A stretch of 64,000 bases of DNA from Bacillus sp. FJAT-44742 (GTDB taxonomy: Bacteria; Bacillota; Bacilli; Bacillales; Marinococcaceae), in NCBI RefSeq assembly GCF_002797315.1, contig NZ_KZ454937.1, positions 213,439 to 277,438 on the forward strand. The letters run 5' to 3'. Below the pieces are notes generated by a model. That model did no database searches. It was not told the DNA's origin and worked only from the letters and a program-made list of their open reading frames with translations. Positions 43,920 to 52,697 of the stretch are shown piece by piece (the first letter of the stretch is position 1; every line of letters starts with the position of its first letter). The position numbers and the translations under genes are program-made.

Positions 43920-44591
43920 ATGAAGAAGGTTGGATTTATAATCATTTTAAGTAGTGGTATCTTTCTAGCTGCTTGCGGTCAAGGAACAACCCCGCAAGAT
44001 GCAGAGTATGAGGAAGAAGTAACAGGCGACGAAGAAACAGTAGAGAGGTCAGAAGAAGAATCGGTGAACAATGACGAAGGCACAGAGGATGAAGGGGGAG
44101 AAAACGGTCTGGAGGAAGAAACAACCGAAGAAGATATGGATGGAAATCAACAGAGCATGGAAGAGGAACAGGTGACAGACACTGTGCTTCTTTACTTTTC
44201 TGATCAAGAGGTAATGGAAATTTACTATGAAGAACATACCCTGGAAGTCGATTCAGAGGATCAACTTCCCGTGGCAGCCTTACAGCAATGGATTGAAGGA
44301 CCAGAGCACGAGAGATTAACCTCAATAGTCAACGAGGATACAGATGTGCAATGGGTGGAAGAAGAGGGGAATACTGCCGTCATCTCCTTTAATCCGGCTC
44401 TTCTAGAATCCAACCTTGGATCGACTGCCGAAAAGCATTTGACTGAACAAATGGCATCTATCATGGAGCAATTTGGGTTTAGTCAGATCAAAATCTTGAT
44501 TGATGGAGAGGAACAAGACACGTTATTTGGCCACTTCGAGGGGGGAGAGACATTCTCTTCCTCAGAAGAACATCATCCGATCACGGAATAA
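43920..44591 (+). CDS. GerMN-domain acidic lipoprotein
   Basis: A 223-residue lipoprotein with lipobox LAAC (Cys19), a 70-residue Glu/Asp-rich linker, and a C-terminal GerMN domain of about 120 residues (DTVLLYFSDQEVMEIYYEEH, then FNPALLESNLGSTAEKHLTE, QFGFSQIKILIDGEE). GerMN domains occur in sporulation and germination protein GerM and in lipoproteins linked to cell wall enzymes; it follows an amidase gene by about 100 bases. The acidic linker is in line with life in salt. TAGAAGGGAG precedes the start. Confidence 0.82.
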   Translation: MKKVGFIIILSSGIFLAACGQGTTPQDAEYEEEVTGDEETVERSEEESVNNDEGTEDEGGENGLEEETTEEDMDGNQQSMEEEQVTDTVLLYFSDQEVMEIYYEEHTLEVDSEDQLPVAALQQWIEGPEHERLTSIVNEDTDVQWVEEEGNTAVISFNPALLESNLGSTAEKHLTEQMASIMEQFGFSQIKILIDGEEQDTLFGHFEGGETFSSSEEHHPITE

Positions 44592-44832
44592 AAAGACGTC
44601 TCCTACCTCTTAGTAAAAAAATGGTGAAACGTAAAGGGTGGGGAGACAGTCGTTACAAAGGGAGGAAAAATGATCCTCCCTTTTCTTTGGACAACACGCA
44701 CAACACGTGTTACATTGCATGCCCAACTTCCACTATTCGAAATATATTCTAGCGTCTATCAAACGTCTTTTTATTCTTAGGTCATTCCAACGCACTCAAC
44801 ACGCGGATTGTGGGTACAAAAAAGGAGTGAGA

Positions 44833-45450
44833 ATGGTGTTTTCCAACAAGAAAGAAGGCAATGTGAAAGAGTACTTGAAACCGATAAGGAGCAGAGAAGA
44901 GAAGGAAAAAAAGCTCTTACAAAAGGCTGCACGTCTAGAAGAAAAGGGGAAGCTAAACGAAGCAATTGAATATGTCGATCAGGCTATCGAAGCTTATGTG
45001 GAACATGGACATTTAAGCAAGGCCTTTGCGGCTTATCAGAAAAAAGGGTCCTACCTCTATCAAGCAGGCAGAAAGGAAGAATCCTGGAATCTTTATCAGG
45101 AATTAGAGGAGATTTATCAAGAAGATGATCTTATTCTTCCTCAAGTATACGATGAGATGAGAAAACAATGTGAAGATGAAAATAGATTTACCAAAGCGTT
45201 TGAAATGGAACTTCTAGCGACTCTTTTTACTCATCGAAGTCAACTCTTACAAAATCAAAGGTTCCACGAGGACACGTTTAAGATAGATCGAAACTGGGAA
45301 GAAAATGAACGTTGCATGCATTTAGCAGAGCAAGCAGGAATAGATTGGCAACCCATTCAAACGTATTTAAGAGAAGCGTACAAAGGAATAGACGCACATT
45401 CCGACTTTGCAGGTATATACAAAGACGTGAAAAAACAGTTCCTTACGTAG
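44833..45450 (+). CDS. Helical (TPR-like) cytoplasmic protein
   Basis: A 205-residue all-helical, charged protein. Two-helix units (AARLEEKGKLNEAIEYVDQA, then KAFAAYQKKGSYLYQAGRKE and SWNLYQELEEIYQEDDLILP) look like tetratricopeptide repeats. Start 44833 is preferred because AAAAAGGAGTGAGA precedes it; an earlier frame opening has no site. No family is recognised. It is not obviously exported, unlike its neighbours, and ends before a good terminator at 45597. Confidence 0.6.
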   Translation: MVFSNKKEGNVKEYLKPIRSREEKEKKLLQKAARLEEKGKLNEAIEYVDQAIEAYVEHGHLSKAFAAYQKKGSYLYQAGRKEESWNLYQELEEIYQEDDLILPQVYDEMRKQCEDENRFTKAFEMELLATLFTHRSQLLQNQRFHEDTFKIDRNWEENERCMHLAEQAGIDWQPIQTYLREAYKGIDAHSDFAGIYKDVKKQFLT

Positions 45451-45596
45451 GAAGTGCTAGATGTTTCTTTTGTTTGTGTTTTAATTATTCTCACCATGGG
45501 TAAAACGAAAACTCAAATAGAAATACCCCTCAGTCCCTTCAAACGCCACAATTTAAGTGATATAGTAAGGATTATCATCTTCATTTCTTTTTAAGC

Positions 45597-45623
45597 CCCC
45601 TGCTTTGTTAGCAGGGGATTTTT
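45597..45623 (+). terminator. Rho-independent terminator
   Basis: CCCCTGCT and AGCAGGGG form an 8-bp GC-rich stem with a TTTGTT-type loop and a following T6 run. Confidence 0.85.
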
Positions 45624-45713
45624 TCTATAACGCTATACTTAGCTTTGGTCTTTAAGAACTAAATTACAGGTGGGGAGAGTTTGCCGAATTATACTTACAA
45701 AGGGGGAAGGAAA

Positions 45714-46073
45714 ATGAAAAACATTAATTTAGACGGAAAGACTAAAAAAGCAGTACATGGTTTGTTGGAAGTATACATAAACAGTGTGTACAAAAACCAA
45801 CAGCTTAATAAAATTGGGATAGATGGCAATAGTTTTATAAATGATATAATAACGATTAAGGGTATAGACATTGGATCCTTTCTCTCGGGTCTTTTAGAGT
45901 TACCTGAGGACGATCAGGGAGGATTTTTCTATGAGGCAACTTCCCATCTTATTAGTGAAGATTCAAAACCAACTCCTGAAGAGGTGTTAAAGGAAATCGA
46001 CAATAATATAACGGCCCTTTTAGAAGGGAAGACGATTTGTTATAGTGCGGAAGGACAAAGAATCATAAAATAG
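45714..46073 (+). CDS. Hypothetical 119-residue protein
   Basis: A soluble protein (MKNINLDGKTKKAVHGLLEV, then NSFINDIITIKGIDIGSFLS, ending SAEGQRIIK) with mixed helices and strands. ATG 45714 follows AAGGGGGAAGG; a TTG eleven codons upstream has GGTGGGGAG and is also possible. It is a single-gene unit behind a terminator. I do not recognise it. Confidence 0.55.
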   Translation: MKNINLDGKTKKAVHGLLEVYINSVYKNQQLNKIGIDGNSFINDIITIKGIDIGSFLSGLLELPEDDQGGFFYEATSHLISEDSKPTPEEVLKEIDNNITALLEGKTICYSAEGQRIIK

Positions 46074-46293
46074 TAGGAGAGAAAAGGTAGTCAGGAGTAG
46101 ATTGTTTTATTTTAAACTGTGCGAAAATTCTAACTATATATGGTAACAAATGTATGTTAGAATCAAATTGATAGACGGGCTTTTGTTAGCCTTGATATCC
46201 ATCCCACTACATGAGACTTGACTATTTTCCATCTGATGTGCTGCCCAAAAACATCATAAGTGGTTACTTGACTTTATCGTCAGGTCTCATAAG

Positions 46294-46328
46294 AAAGCGC
46301 TTCCTCAGCATGGAGGGAGTGCTTTTTT
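46294..46328 (+). terminator. Imperfect hairpin with T-run in the 46.1-46.7 kb gap
   Basis: AAGCGCTTCCTC pairs imperfectly with GGAGGGAGTGCTT, followed by TTTTTT. It is the only clear signal in 46074-46690; short frames there look random. Confidence 0.45.
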
Positions 46329-46690
46329 GTTTAGTCAATTCAACAAAGGGCTACGGGGGCGAAGTCCCAATGATTTTTAGAGTTGTCATCTAAACGATAG
46401 AATGATGGGGATGGATAAGCTCAGTAACAACGGCAGTAGGGGGATTTCTCAGTGCAGCTTCCTTTCCTCCAATCAATGCCTGGATCTTTGAAACCTGGGA
46501 TTACCCCTCACCATACAAGAACCTATGTTCCTGGGTTACCACAATACAGGAAGCTTTATTCCTTTTCTTATAAATTCCCCAACAAATGGGACGGTTTGAG
46601 ATTGAATAGGCTTTGCACCTATTACTGTTTGTTTCTAAATCGTAAGTTTTATAGGGGTGCCCAAAAACTTAGGTTTTTTAGGTTATTATT

Positions 46691-46760
46691 TAGGTTACTA
46701 GGGTGGGTGATAACATGAGTAAAAACGAAAACCTAGGTGAGAGTAACGTGGGTGAAAACA
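46691..46760 (+). repeat. TGGGTGATAAC / CCTAGGTGA repeat cluster at a gene start
   Basis: Four imperfect 15-16 base units (TGGGTGATAACA, TGAGTAAAAACGAAAACC, TAGGTGAGAGTAACG, TGGGTGAAAACA) lie in tandem over the start of the MerR-like gene. Encoded, they give a five-residue rhythm (SKNEN-LGESN-VGENI). The same sequence recurs near 47853, 48838, 48953, 49775, 62942 and 63630, mostly outside genes. Confidence 0.6.
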
Positions 46761-47280
46761 TAGATAATATTGAACTGATCGTGAAAGAGGTTTCGAATAT
46801 CATTGAAGAAACACCTAATGTCATCCGAAATTGGATGAAAGAGTTAAAGCCATACATTCCTCTTACGAAAAATGCTTCTGGCTATAATGTGTTTGCTCGG
46901 GAGGCTTTAGAAAAAATAAAGCTAATTAAGCAGCTTCATCGGGAGCAAACTATTCCATTCGCCAAATTGAACATTACTTTGCAACAGGTGGAGAAGCTTA
47001 TAAGCCCACGCCAGAAAAAGGGACGGATGAAATACTGGCTGAGGATTTAAAAAAGATTAAGGAAGAGTTGTCTCTTAGAGAAGAACAGCATAATCAAAAA
47101 GATTTTAACCAAGAGCTTTTAAAGCGATTAGATCATCAGCAAGAATACATAGATCGAAGACTAGAAGCACGCCATCAGAAGTTAGACCAGTTCATTACAG
47201 AATTTCGTGAAGTGAAACGTTTGGAGGCTGCTGCAAGTGAAGAGAAGAAATGGTGGAAGTTTTGGAAGTATCGACTTTGA
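46715..47280 (+). pseudogene. MerR-like/DUF3967 plasmid protein interrupted by a frameshift
   Basis: Two frames make one protein. The first (46715-47050, 111 residues) has a MerR-type helix-turn-helix (IIEETPNVIRNWMKELKPYI). It runs out of frame near GAAAAAGGG at 47013-47021. In the -1 frame the sequence continues as GTDEILAEDLKKIKEELSLR and then the DUF3967-like tail QELLKRLDHQQEYIDRRLEA ... EEKKWWKFWKYRL, visible from 47027 to 47280. Intact relatives are single proteins of about 190 residues. Either a mutation in the A5 run broke the gene or a -1 slip occurs on GAAAAAG. GGTGGGTGATAAC precedes the ATG. Confidence 0.7.
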
Positions 47281-47334
47281 GCTCAACGAAAAACGCCTGT
47301 GTACCTATCTAGGTAGTAAGGCGTTTGATCTTAA

Positions 47335-47604
47335 CTATGTAATCTGCCTGGTTTCGTGCTCTCGTGATTCTTGAACTATGTTGTTTATATATCCTTCGGC
47401 AGCAAGCGTATAGTGTTTGATAGTGTCTTCTCGGTCTTTCATAAATTGGTCTACGCCAACACTAAGCATCGGACCATACCGCATGGTGGTTTTGTGTGGA
47501 TCCTCTAAGCCAAATTGTATCTCTTCTTCGACGTAAGCCAGCCCTTTTGTATGGTGCGGAATCTTTTTAAAAGTCACGAAGATTGAAATGTTATGAGTGT
47601 TCAT
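47335..47604 (-). CDS. Hypothetical 89-residue protein
   Basis: A small mixed protein (MNTHNISIFVTFKKIPHHTK, then YGPMLSVGVDQFMKDREDTI, ending in a polar helix) with AAAGGAGGAAAT before its start. No family is recognised. The 500 bases upstream (47605-48110) hold no gene but contain one ACCTTAGGTAAG repeat. Confidence 0.5.
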   Translation of the reverse strand: MNTHNISIFVTFKKIPHHTKGLAYVEEEIQFGLEDPHKTTMRYGPMLSVGVDQFMKDREDTIKHYTLAAEGYINNIVQESREHETRQIT

Positions 47605-48110
47605 ATTTCCTCCTTTAAAGTAAAAACATCATTTAATTCTATAAAAACCTACTTCTCTTTTGTTCTTTGTATCGTTAATCGTTTCTCAGTAGTAAAATAA
47701 TAACATTTATTACCTTTTATTAGGAGTGTTATATTGATCCAATTATAACGACAAAAAGTCTAAGGTAGCCAATCCGGGTAGAAAACTTGGATTCAATATA
47801 TTAAGGTTTTTAACAAAGTTAGTAGGGTTGGTAAAAACCTGAGTAAAAGAAAAACCTTAGGTAAGCACAAGAAAGGTTGAATGGTGGAAACCCTGTGAGG
47901 AGAGGACAATCGGCAAGGAAAAGCACAAAAACTATAAAAAACTGTGTAATAGTCTCTTTTTGTTCCTAGAAACTGGTGGACGGGGTATAAAATATCGGTG
48001 TGAAGAGTCAAAAGAATCCCCGTTTCAGTTGATAAAAGAGGGGGTAGGGATAGTAAACATAGGATCTCTAGACTTTTCACGGTGATATTTAACAAAGGAG
48101 GGGTAGATAA

Positions 48111-48752
48111 ATGGTAAAAGTGTTTTGGATGATTGCTCTATTTTTACTTATTCCAACTACGGCTCTTGGTCAAGAAGAAAATACGTATACAGTAGAACCC
48201 GGAGATACCATGTGGAGCATCTCTCAACAACACGATCTGACGGTCGATGAACTCCTACAGGCTAACCCAGACATCCTAGATGTAAATACAATCTATGCCA
48301 ATCAAGTGATTCAACTTCCTAGCCAAGGAGACGGACAAAGTACACCTTCTCAAGCCGAACAATCTGAAGAGGGCCTTGTACAAGAAGTGATTCGCTTGAC
48401 CAATGAAGAACGTGCTCAGCATGGTTTGGATCCTTTAGAACCATATGGAGATCTTGCTGAAGTGGCAGAAATGAAATCTGTGGATATGAGAGATCAAGAC
48501 TATTTTTCTCATTATAGCCCAACTTATGGAGATCCTTTCGAGATGATGACCTCTCAAGGGATTGAGTTTCAAGGGGCAGGTGAAAACTTGGCTGCAGGTC
48601 AAACCTCTCCTGAGCAAGTAGTAAGGGAATGGATGGAGTCTCCTAGTCACCGGGATAATATATTAAGACCTGACTTTACCCATATTGGGGTGGGGCACAT
48701 CGAAGGTGGTTCTTCTGGGACGTACTGGACCCAAATGTTTGTAGTAAAGTAA
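48111..48752 (+). CDS. Secreted LysM-CAP domain protein (YkwD-like)
   Basis: A 213-residue exported protein: signal peptide (residues 1-20, cleavage near ALG), one LysM domain at 25-70 (YTVEPGDTMWSISQQHDLTV), a short linker, and a CAP/SCP domain at 88-213 with EVIRLTNEERAQHGL, YFSHYSPTYGDP, GENLAAGQ and WMESPSHRDNIL. LysM holds it on peptidoglycan; YkwD-type CAP proteins are common in spore-forming bacteria with unknown biochemical role. CAAAGGAGGGG precedes the ATG. Confidence 0.9.
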   Translation: MVKVFWMIALFLLIPTTALGQEENTYTVEPGDTMWSISQQHDLTVDELLQANPDILDVNTIYANQVIQLPSQGDGQSTPSQAEQSEEGLVQEVIRLTNEERAQHGLDPLEPYGDLAEVAEMKSVDMRDQDYFSHYSPTYGDPFEMMTSQGIEFQGAGENLAAGQTSPEQVVREWMESPSHRDNILRPDFTHIGVGHIEGGSSGTYWTQMFVVK

Positions 48753-48837
48753 GGGTCCATCAAGCAAAAGTGTTTACCTAACGGAATGAAGCAAAAGGGG
48801 ATCACGTATTTTCTTCACCTTCTAAAAGGTTAGTAGG

Positions 48838-48960
48838 TGGGTGATAACATGAGTAAAAAGAAAAACCTAGGTGGAATATTACCGATGTTTTCTTATGATT
48901 CAAACGAGAGGCTTTAAGGTGAACTGATAGGCCGTAACTTGGGTGAAAAAGAACCTAGGT
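48838..48960 (+). repeat. Second copy of the GTGATAACATGAGTAAAAA / ACCTAGGTG repeat
   Basis: GGTGGGTGATAACATGAGTA and the following AAAAGAAAAACCTAGGTGG repeat the start of the gene at 46715 almost exactly, here opening a frame of only 22 codons (MSKKKNLGGILPMFSYDSNE). ACTTGGGTGAAAAAGAACCT and AGGTGAAC follow at 48938-48962. It looks like a duplicated gene start or a regulatory repeat. No gene is otherwise seen from 48753 to 49194. Confidence 0.6.
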
Positions 48961-49167
48961 GAACAACTAGATTCAGGCACTGCTGAATGATCATTTCATT
49001 TACCGTATTATCAATGTTTTAACAAGATAGCAAGAAATCATAACTAGCTAGTAAGTGTAAAAAGGTCCTAGTATGTATCAGTGGAAATTTGTATACACTG
49101 ATGTTGGGACTCTTTAAGGCGATTCCGTACATCAAGTTAACCTCCAGAGTCCTATCCTCGCTAGTAA

Positions 49168-49192
49168 GGGAGCCTTCGGGCTCCTTTTTACT
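49168..49192. terminator. Terminator GGGAGCC-TTCG-GGCTCC
   Basis: GGAGCC and GGCTCC flank a TTCG tetraloop and are followed by CTTTTTA. It lies between the LysM-CAP region and the convergent gene ending at 49195. Confidence 0.8.
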
Positions 49193-49194
49193 TT

Positions 49195-49634
49195 CTATTG
49201 AAGATGTTTCTGCCCTGGGGAAATCAGTGGTATAAAAACACCTGATAAATCTTCTTCAGAAATCGAGTAAATTTTCCATCCTTGTTTTCCTCTTTCTAGT
49301 ATCATTTTTCCAGTACATATTTTGGTTTCGTGTTTGTTTTGATAAAGCAATTTATAATAGACCACTGAATAGTAGGGTTTGATTGTCACCACTTTGGTTT
49401 CCAACAAATGTATTTGTCCAAAGTGTTTCATATTCCTTCGAATGTTTTTTTCTTCTCCGTAGGTAACCTGTATAAAATAGCATTAAGAAGGCCAATAAAA
49501 TCATCCGCATTTTTTTCATTTATCGCAGTGATCATGGATGTAACCGTAGAAATAATTTCACGCTCTTCTAATTTATCAAGTCCAATTGAAAACAGCCCAC
49601 TGAGTAAAACGATCACGGTAAAAAGTTTTTTCAC
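49195..49634 (-). pseudogene. Frameshifted NTF2-like exported protein
   Basis: Two adjoining frames read as one protein. The first (49634-49428) begins MKKLFTVIVLLSGLFSIGLD, a signal peptide, followed by STVTSMITAINEKNADDFIG; it stops at TGA overlapping the ATG of the second (49431-49195), which continues QIHLLETKVVTIKPYYSVVY and GKQGWKIYSISEEDL. The combined product (about 145 residues) has the pattern of a small NTF2-like/DUF4440-type domain. A one-base shift near 49430 separates them. Translational coupling through ATGA is possible but would not give a useful secreted second half. Confidence 0.55.
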
Positions 49635-49774
49635 AACCTTGCCCCTCTGTATACATTATGTTAAATTTTTAATTCTGAAATGGAAGCCCACAGCTCGATT
49701 AGTATGTACGTACGGAACTCCATATATGTTTTGTTAATGAAAGCAAAAGATACTCTCCTGTAGGATTGGCAAAA

Positions 49775-49803
49775 ACCTAGGTGAAAAAAGAAAACCTAGG
49801 TGA
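49775..49803 (+). repeat. Tandem ACCTAGGTGA pair
   Basis: Two copies of AAAACCTAGGTGA lie 19 bases apart in the 300-base gap before the lipoprotein gene at 49940. They belong to the dispersed repeat family at the right end of the window. Confidence 0.65.
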
Positions 49804-49939
49804 TAAATGATGAACCTTTGTGAGGAAAAAAGAAATGCAAAGTGGCGTTACTCAAAGAATCTATGACGGAGTTTCCGGTATTTTTATTATATAAACACGT
49901 TTAACTTCCTGGTATTAAAGCGGAGGAGGGGTCATTACG

Positions 49940-50587
49940 ATGAAAAGATACGGGTTGTCAATTGTTACTTTAAGTGTTGTTGGACTATTCGTTGCATGCG
50001 GGGAGAAATCGGTAGAGACGGGAACAGAAGAAATAAGAGCCGAAGAAACAGAGAACATAGAAGGAGAGGAGACCGCAACCAATCCAACAGAAGGTGTGGT
50101 TGCCGTTGAAGAGGTTGAGGAAGTAGAGCCAGGGGTCGAAGAGCAGACGGAAGAAACTCCACAATACGAGCAATTCGTTTCTGATTATAATTCGTTCATT
50201 TCTATGTATTTTGACAGTGAGGCACTTCTTAACGTAGAAGACATTGTGCCTCATTCAGATTATGATCTACAGATGAATGGGTACGTGACTCATTCGATTA
50301 AGGTATCTGAAAAGGGGAACGTTATCGAAGTGACACTTCTTGGTAAGACGAACGATAGCCAAGAAGGGAGCCGAGAACTGCCTGTGGCTTTGGCTGGTAC
50401 CATGCACGCAATGGATCAGGATCATTTCGAGAGTGTCGAAGAGATAGACGCGTTTTTAACAAACGAAACCGAGTTTGATAAATATACTTCTGAAGGGGAG
50501 AAGAGGATCAAGGCTGAAACAGACTCGGTTGAATACTCATTTATTGACTTGAATGACAGCATGCTAATTACGGTGAAGCCAAAATAA
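49940..50587 (+). CDS. Acidic lipoprotein of unknown function
   Basis: A 215-residue lipoprotein with lipobox FVAC (Cys20), a 45-residue Glu-rich linker and a C-terminal globular domain (ESEYNSF-like FVSDYNSFISMYFDSEALLN, then GNVIEVTLLGKTNDSQEG and SVEYSFIDLNDSMLITVK). The layout matches other acidic lipoproteins in this window (GerMN and Mn-binding proteins). AGGAGGGGTC precedes the start. No family is recognised for the globular part. Confidence 0.65.
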   Translation: MKRYGLSIVTLSVVGLFVACGEKSVETGTEEIRAEETENIEGEETATNPTEGVVAVEEVEEVEPGVEEQTEETPQYEQFVSDYNSFISMYFDSEALLNVEDIVPHSDYDLQMNGYVTHSIKVSEKGNVIEVTLLGKTNDSQEGSRELPVALAGTMHAMDQDHFESVEEIDAFLTNETEFDKYTSEGEKRIKAETDSVEYSFIDLNDSMLITVKPK

Positions 50588-50783
50588 AGACCCTTCAAGG
50601 AGGGCTTTCCCGTTGCCTATTTTTTCGCTAGTACACTTTTAAGGCAGCGTGTATTTTTAGCAAGTATAAAGGCTCTCTCTCGTCTCTAATCATCAACAAT
50701 GAGAACATATTGACAAAACGCCTCGGGGTAGGAACAAGTTATGATGTAGTGATTCGAAAATTGGATGTTTTGGGGAAAGAAAT

Positions 50784-51011
50784 GTGTATGACTTATCAGA
50801 TACTCCTTTTGTTATTGGAATGTTGAGAGAGTTAATGCTGCTCTGTTATTCATTTTTCTTGCTAGTATTAGGGCTTTTAATAAGCCATATTTGTGGTCCT
50901 TCCTGCCTTTTAATATGTAAAACAATTAACAAGATACTAATTTCATTTAAACAAGGTGATATATTGAATTTCCTCCTTTTGTTTTATGATTACGTGAATA
51001 ATATTTCTTAA
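50784..51011 (+). CDS. Possible small membrane protein
   Basis: A 75-residue frame with a long hydrophobic stretch (MLCYSFFLLVLGLLISHIC) and a second hydrophobic end. A GTG start follows GGGGAAAGAAAT, and a strong terminator begins right at its stop codon, which favours a real transcript. No family is recognised. Confidence 0.4.
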   Translation: MYDLSDTPFVIGMLRELMLLCYSFFLLVLGLLISHICGPSCLLICKTINKILISFKQGDILNFLLLFYDYVNNIS

Positions 51012-51041
51012 GAAAGAGAGGTATAACGGAACCTCTCTTTC
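51011..51041 (+). terminator. Terminator after the small membrane protein frame
   Basis: AGAAAGAGAGGT pairs with ACCTCTCTTTCT around a seven-base loop. Very similar hairpins occur at 62969-63000. Confidence 0.75.
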
Positions 51042-51095
51042 TGTGTAAAAAGAATGCAGTAATTTTACTTAGAGTGTTGTTCGTTTAAGATCCCA

Positions 51096-51147
51096 AAAAT
51101 AAAGAAGCAGCATGAGCGAAATATGGCTCAAACTGCTCCTTTATTTT
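51096..51147. terminator. Bidirectional AAAATAAAG...CTTTATTTT terminator
   Basis: AAAATAAAGAAGCAG pairs with CTGCTCCTTTATTTT around an inner GAGC...GCTC pairing. It insulates the convergent small-membrane and tartrate gene sets. Confidence 0.7.
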
Positions 51148-51266
51148 GCATTGACTATTGGAATAGGTAGAGTTTTCTTTTAGATACATTTTCACCAGAC
51201 AATTAACCACTTGCCGACTAAATATTGACTTACTCGTACAATAGGAGGTTAAATGAATGGATGTTT

Positions 51267-52064
51267 CTATTTTACATAGTTACAGATCCTCCCGATTTTT
51301 TCCACTTCGACAGCTACAATATCTCCCGACTCCATTGGACAGCTTCCGGAAGGGGAACCAGTAGACAAAACATCTCCAGGCTCTAGTGTCATAACTTGAG
51401 AAATCCAACTAATAAGGAAAGGGATGGAAAGGGACATTTGATTTGTATTGCCTTCTTGTACTACCTTACCATTTAATGTTGTGACTATCTGTAAATTAGT
51501 TGGATCTAGCCCTTTCACAATACACGGACCCAACGGACCAAAAGTATCGAAACCCTTGCCACGTGAAAATTGTGGATCAGTTCTTGTAAGGTCTCTTGCA
51601 GTTACATCGTTAAATATAGTACAGCCGAAAACATAATCTAACGCCTCTTCTTCCTTTACGTCTTTGCATTGTTTCCCAATGACAAGTGCCACTTCCCCTT
51701 CCATCTCTACCTGTTTGGATAAAGTACTTGGAGGGAGAACTATTTCTGCCTGATCAGGAATTAGAGAAGAAGGTGGTTTTAAAAATAAGAAAGGTTCTTT
51801 CTGGTTAGCTATACAACCCGTCTCTGTTGCATGTTCGGCATATGTCCAACCGAAATTAACAATTTTTGAAGGCACTACCGGTTCTAATATTCTTACATCA
51901 TTGTATTTTACTCTTGACCCAGAGTATTCTAATTTATTGTTCAAAATTTGTGTGAAATTACTAGACAATTGTAAAATCTCTTCACCTTCAACTATTCCGT
52001 AATGGATATTTCCACTACGTTGCTGAAATCTTACTAGTGTTTGCGTGGTCTGTAGTACCTTCAT
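51267..52064 (-). CDS. Fumarylacetoacetate hydrolase-family enzyme
   Basis: A 265-residue FAH-superfamily protein. Family segments: VNFGWTYAEHATE, KPPSSLIPDQAEIVLPP, QVEMEGEVALVIGKQC with the metal-binding Glu pair, YVFGCTIFNDVTARDLTRTD and LEPGDVLSTGSPSGSCPME. The family includes acylpyruvases, hydratases and oxaloacetate decarboxylases. It is the last gene of the operon behind a two-subunit tartrate dehydratase/fumarase, so an oxaloacetate decarboxylase role (tartrate to oxaloacetate to pyruvate) is a sensible inference. Start 52064 has GGAGTTGG upstream. Confidence 0.88.
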   Translation of the reverse strand: MKVLQTTQTLVRFQQRSGNIHYGIVEGEEILQLSSNFTQILNNKLEYSGSRVKYNDVRILEPVVPSKIVNFGWTYAEHATETGCIANQKEPFLFLKPPSSLIPDQAEIVLPPSTLSKQVEMEGEVALVIGKQCKDVKEEEALDYVFGCTIFNDVTARDLTRTDPQFSRGKGFDTFGPLGPCIVKGLDPTNLQIVTTLNGKVVQEGNTNQMSLSIPFLISWISQVMTLEPGDVLSTGSPSGSCPMESGDIVAVEVEKIGRICNYVK

Positions 52065-52085
52065 TTTTGGACCAACTCCATCATA

Positions 52086-52697
52086 TTACTTTATAAATTT
52101 AACCTGCTCACTTATTAACGCGTACTGTTCTTCTTTCTTTTTATTGAACTCTACTTTGTTTTCTTCATAGAGGTTATTTCCCTCAGCGTCAATAGAAACA
52201 ATGAGTGGTCCAAATTCTTTTACTTCACATACCCAAAGAGATTCAGGCATACCAAGGTCCTTCCAGTGTACTTCTTTGATCTTTTCAACTTTCTGTGCTG
52301 CATAAACCGCATTCCCAGCTGGAAAAACAAGGTGAAGTGCTTTATGGGTCTTGCATCCCTCTTCGGTGTTCTTTCCCATTCCACCCTTTCCAACGATCAG
52401 TTTCACACCTGTTTCTTCAATAAACTCTTTTTCAAACTTTTCCATTCTCATACTAGTGGTGGGACCAACCGAAACAATCTCATATTTTTCATCACCATGG
52501 TCTCTCACAATAGGCCCTGCATGAAAAATAGCTTTCCCCTTAAGATCTACCGGTAGGGGCACTTTTTTTTCAATTAGTCTCCTATGAGCAACATCTCTGC
52601 ACGTAACTATGGTTCCAGTTAAATAAATAATATCTCCTACTTGTATATCTTTAAGATCCTCATCTTTTATAGGTGTGGTCAATACCTTTTCACTCAT
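52086..52697 (-). CDS. Class I fumarase/L-tartrate dehydratase beta subunit
   Basis: A 203-residue protein of the C-terminal (beta) family of iron-sulfur fumarases and tartrate dehydratases: [49 protein letters not shown] and [14 protein letters not shown]. In one-chain enzymes such as FumA it is fused to the alpha part. It overlaps the alpha gene by four bases (ATGA), showing coupled synthesis. Fumarase and tartrate dehydratase cannot be told apart from sequence by eye; the neighbouring tartrate dehydrogenase-like gene and symporter favour tartrate. Confidence 0.9.
   Translation of the reverse strand: MSEKVLTTPIKDEDLKDIQVGDIIYLTGTIVTCRDVAHRRLIEKKVPLPVDLKGKAIFHAGPIVRDHGDEKYEIVSVGPTTSMRMEKFEKEFIEETGVKLIVGKGGMGKNTEEGCKTHKALHLVFPAGNAVYAAQKVEKIKEVHWKDLGMPESLWVCEVKEFGPLIVSIDAEGNNLYEENKVEFNKKKEEQYALISEQVKFIK

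Noticed and set aside
46452-46718. 88-residue plus-strand frame before the MerR-like gene
   Set aside because: No ribosome binding site, a basic and aromatic composition without pattern, and it overlaps the real start of the next gene.
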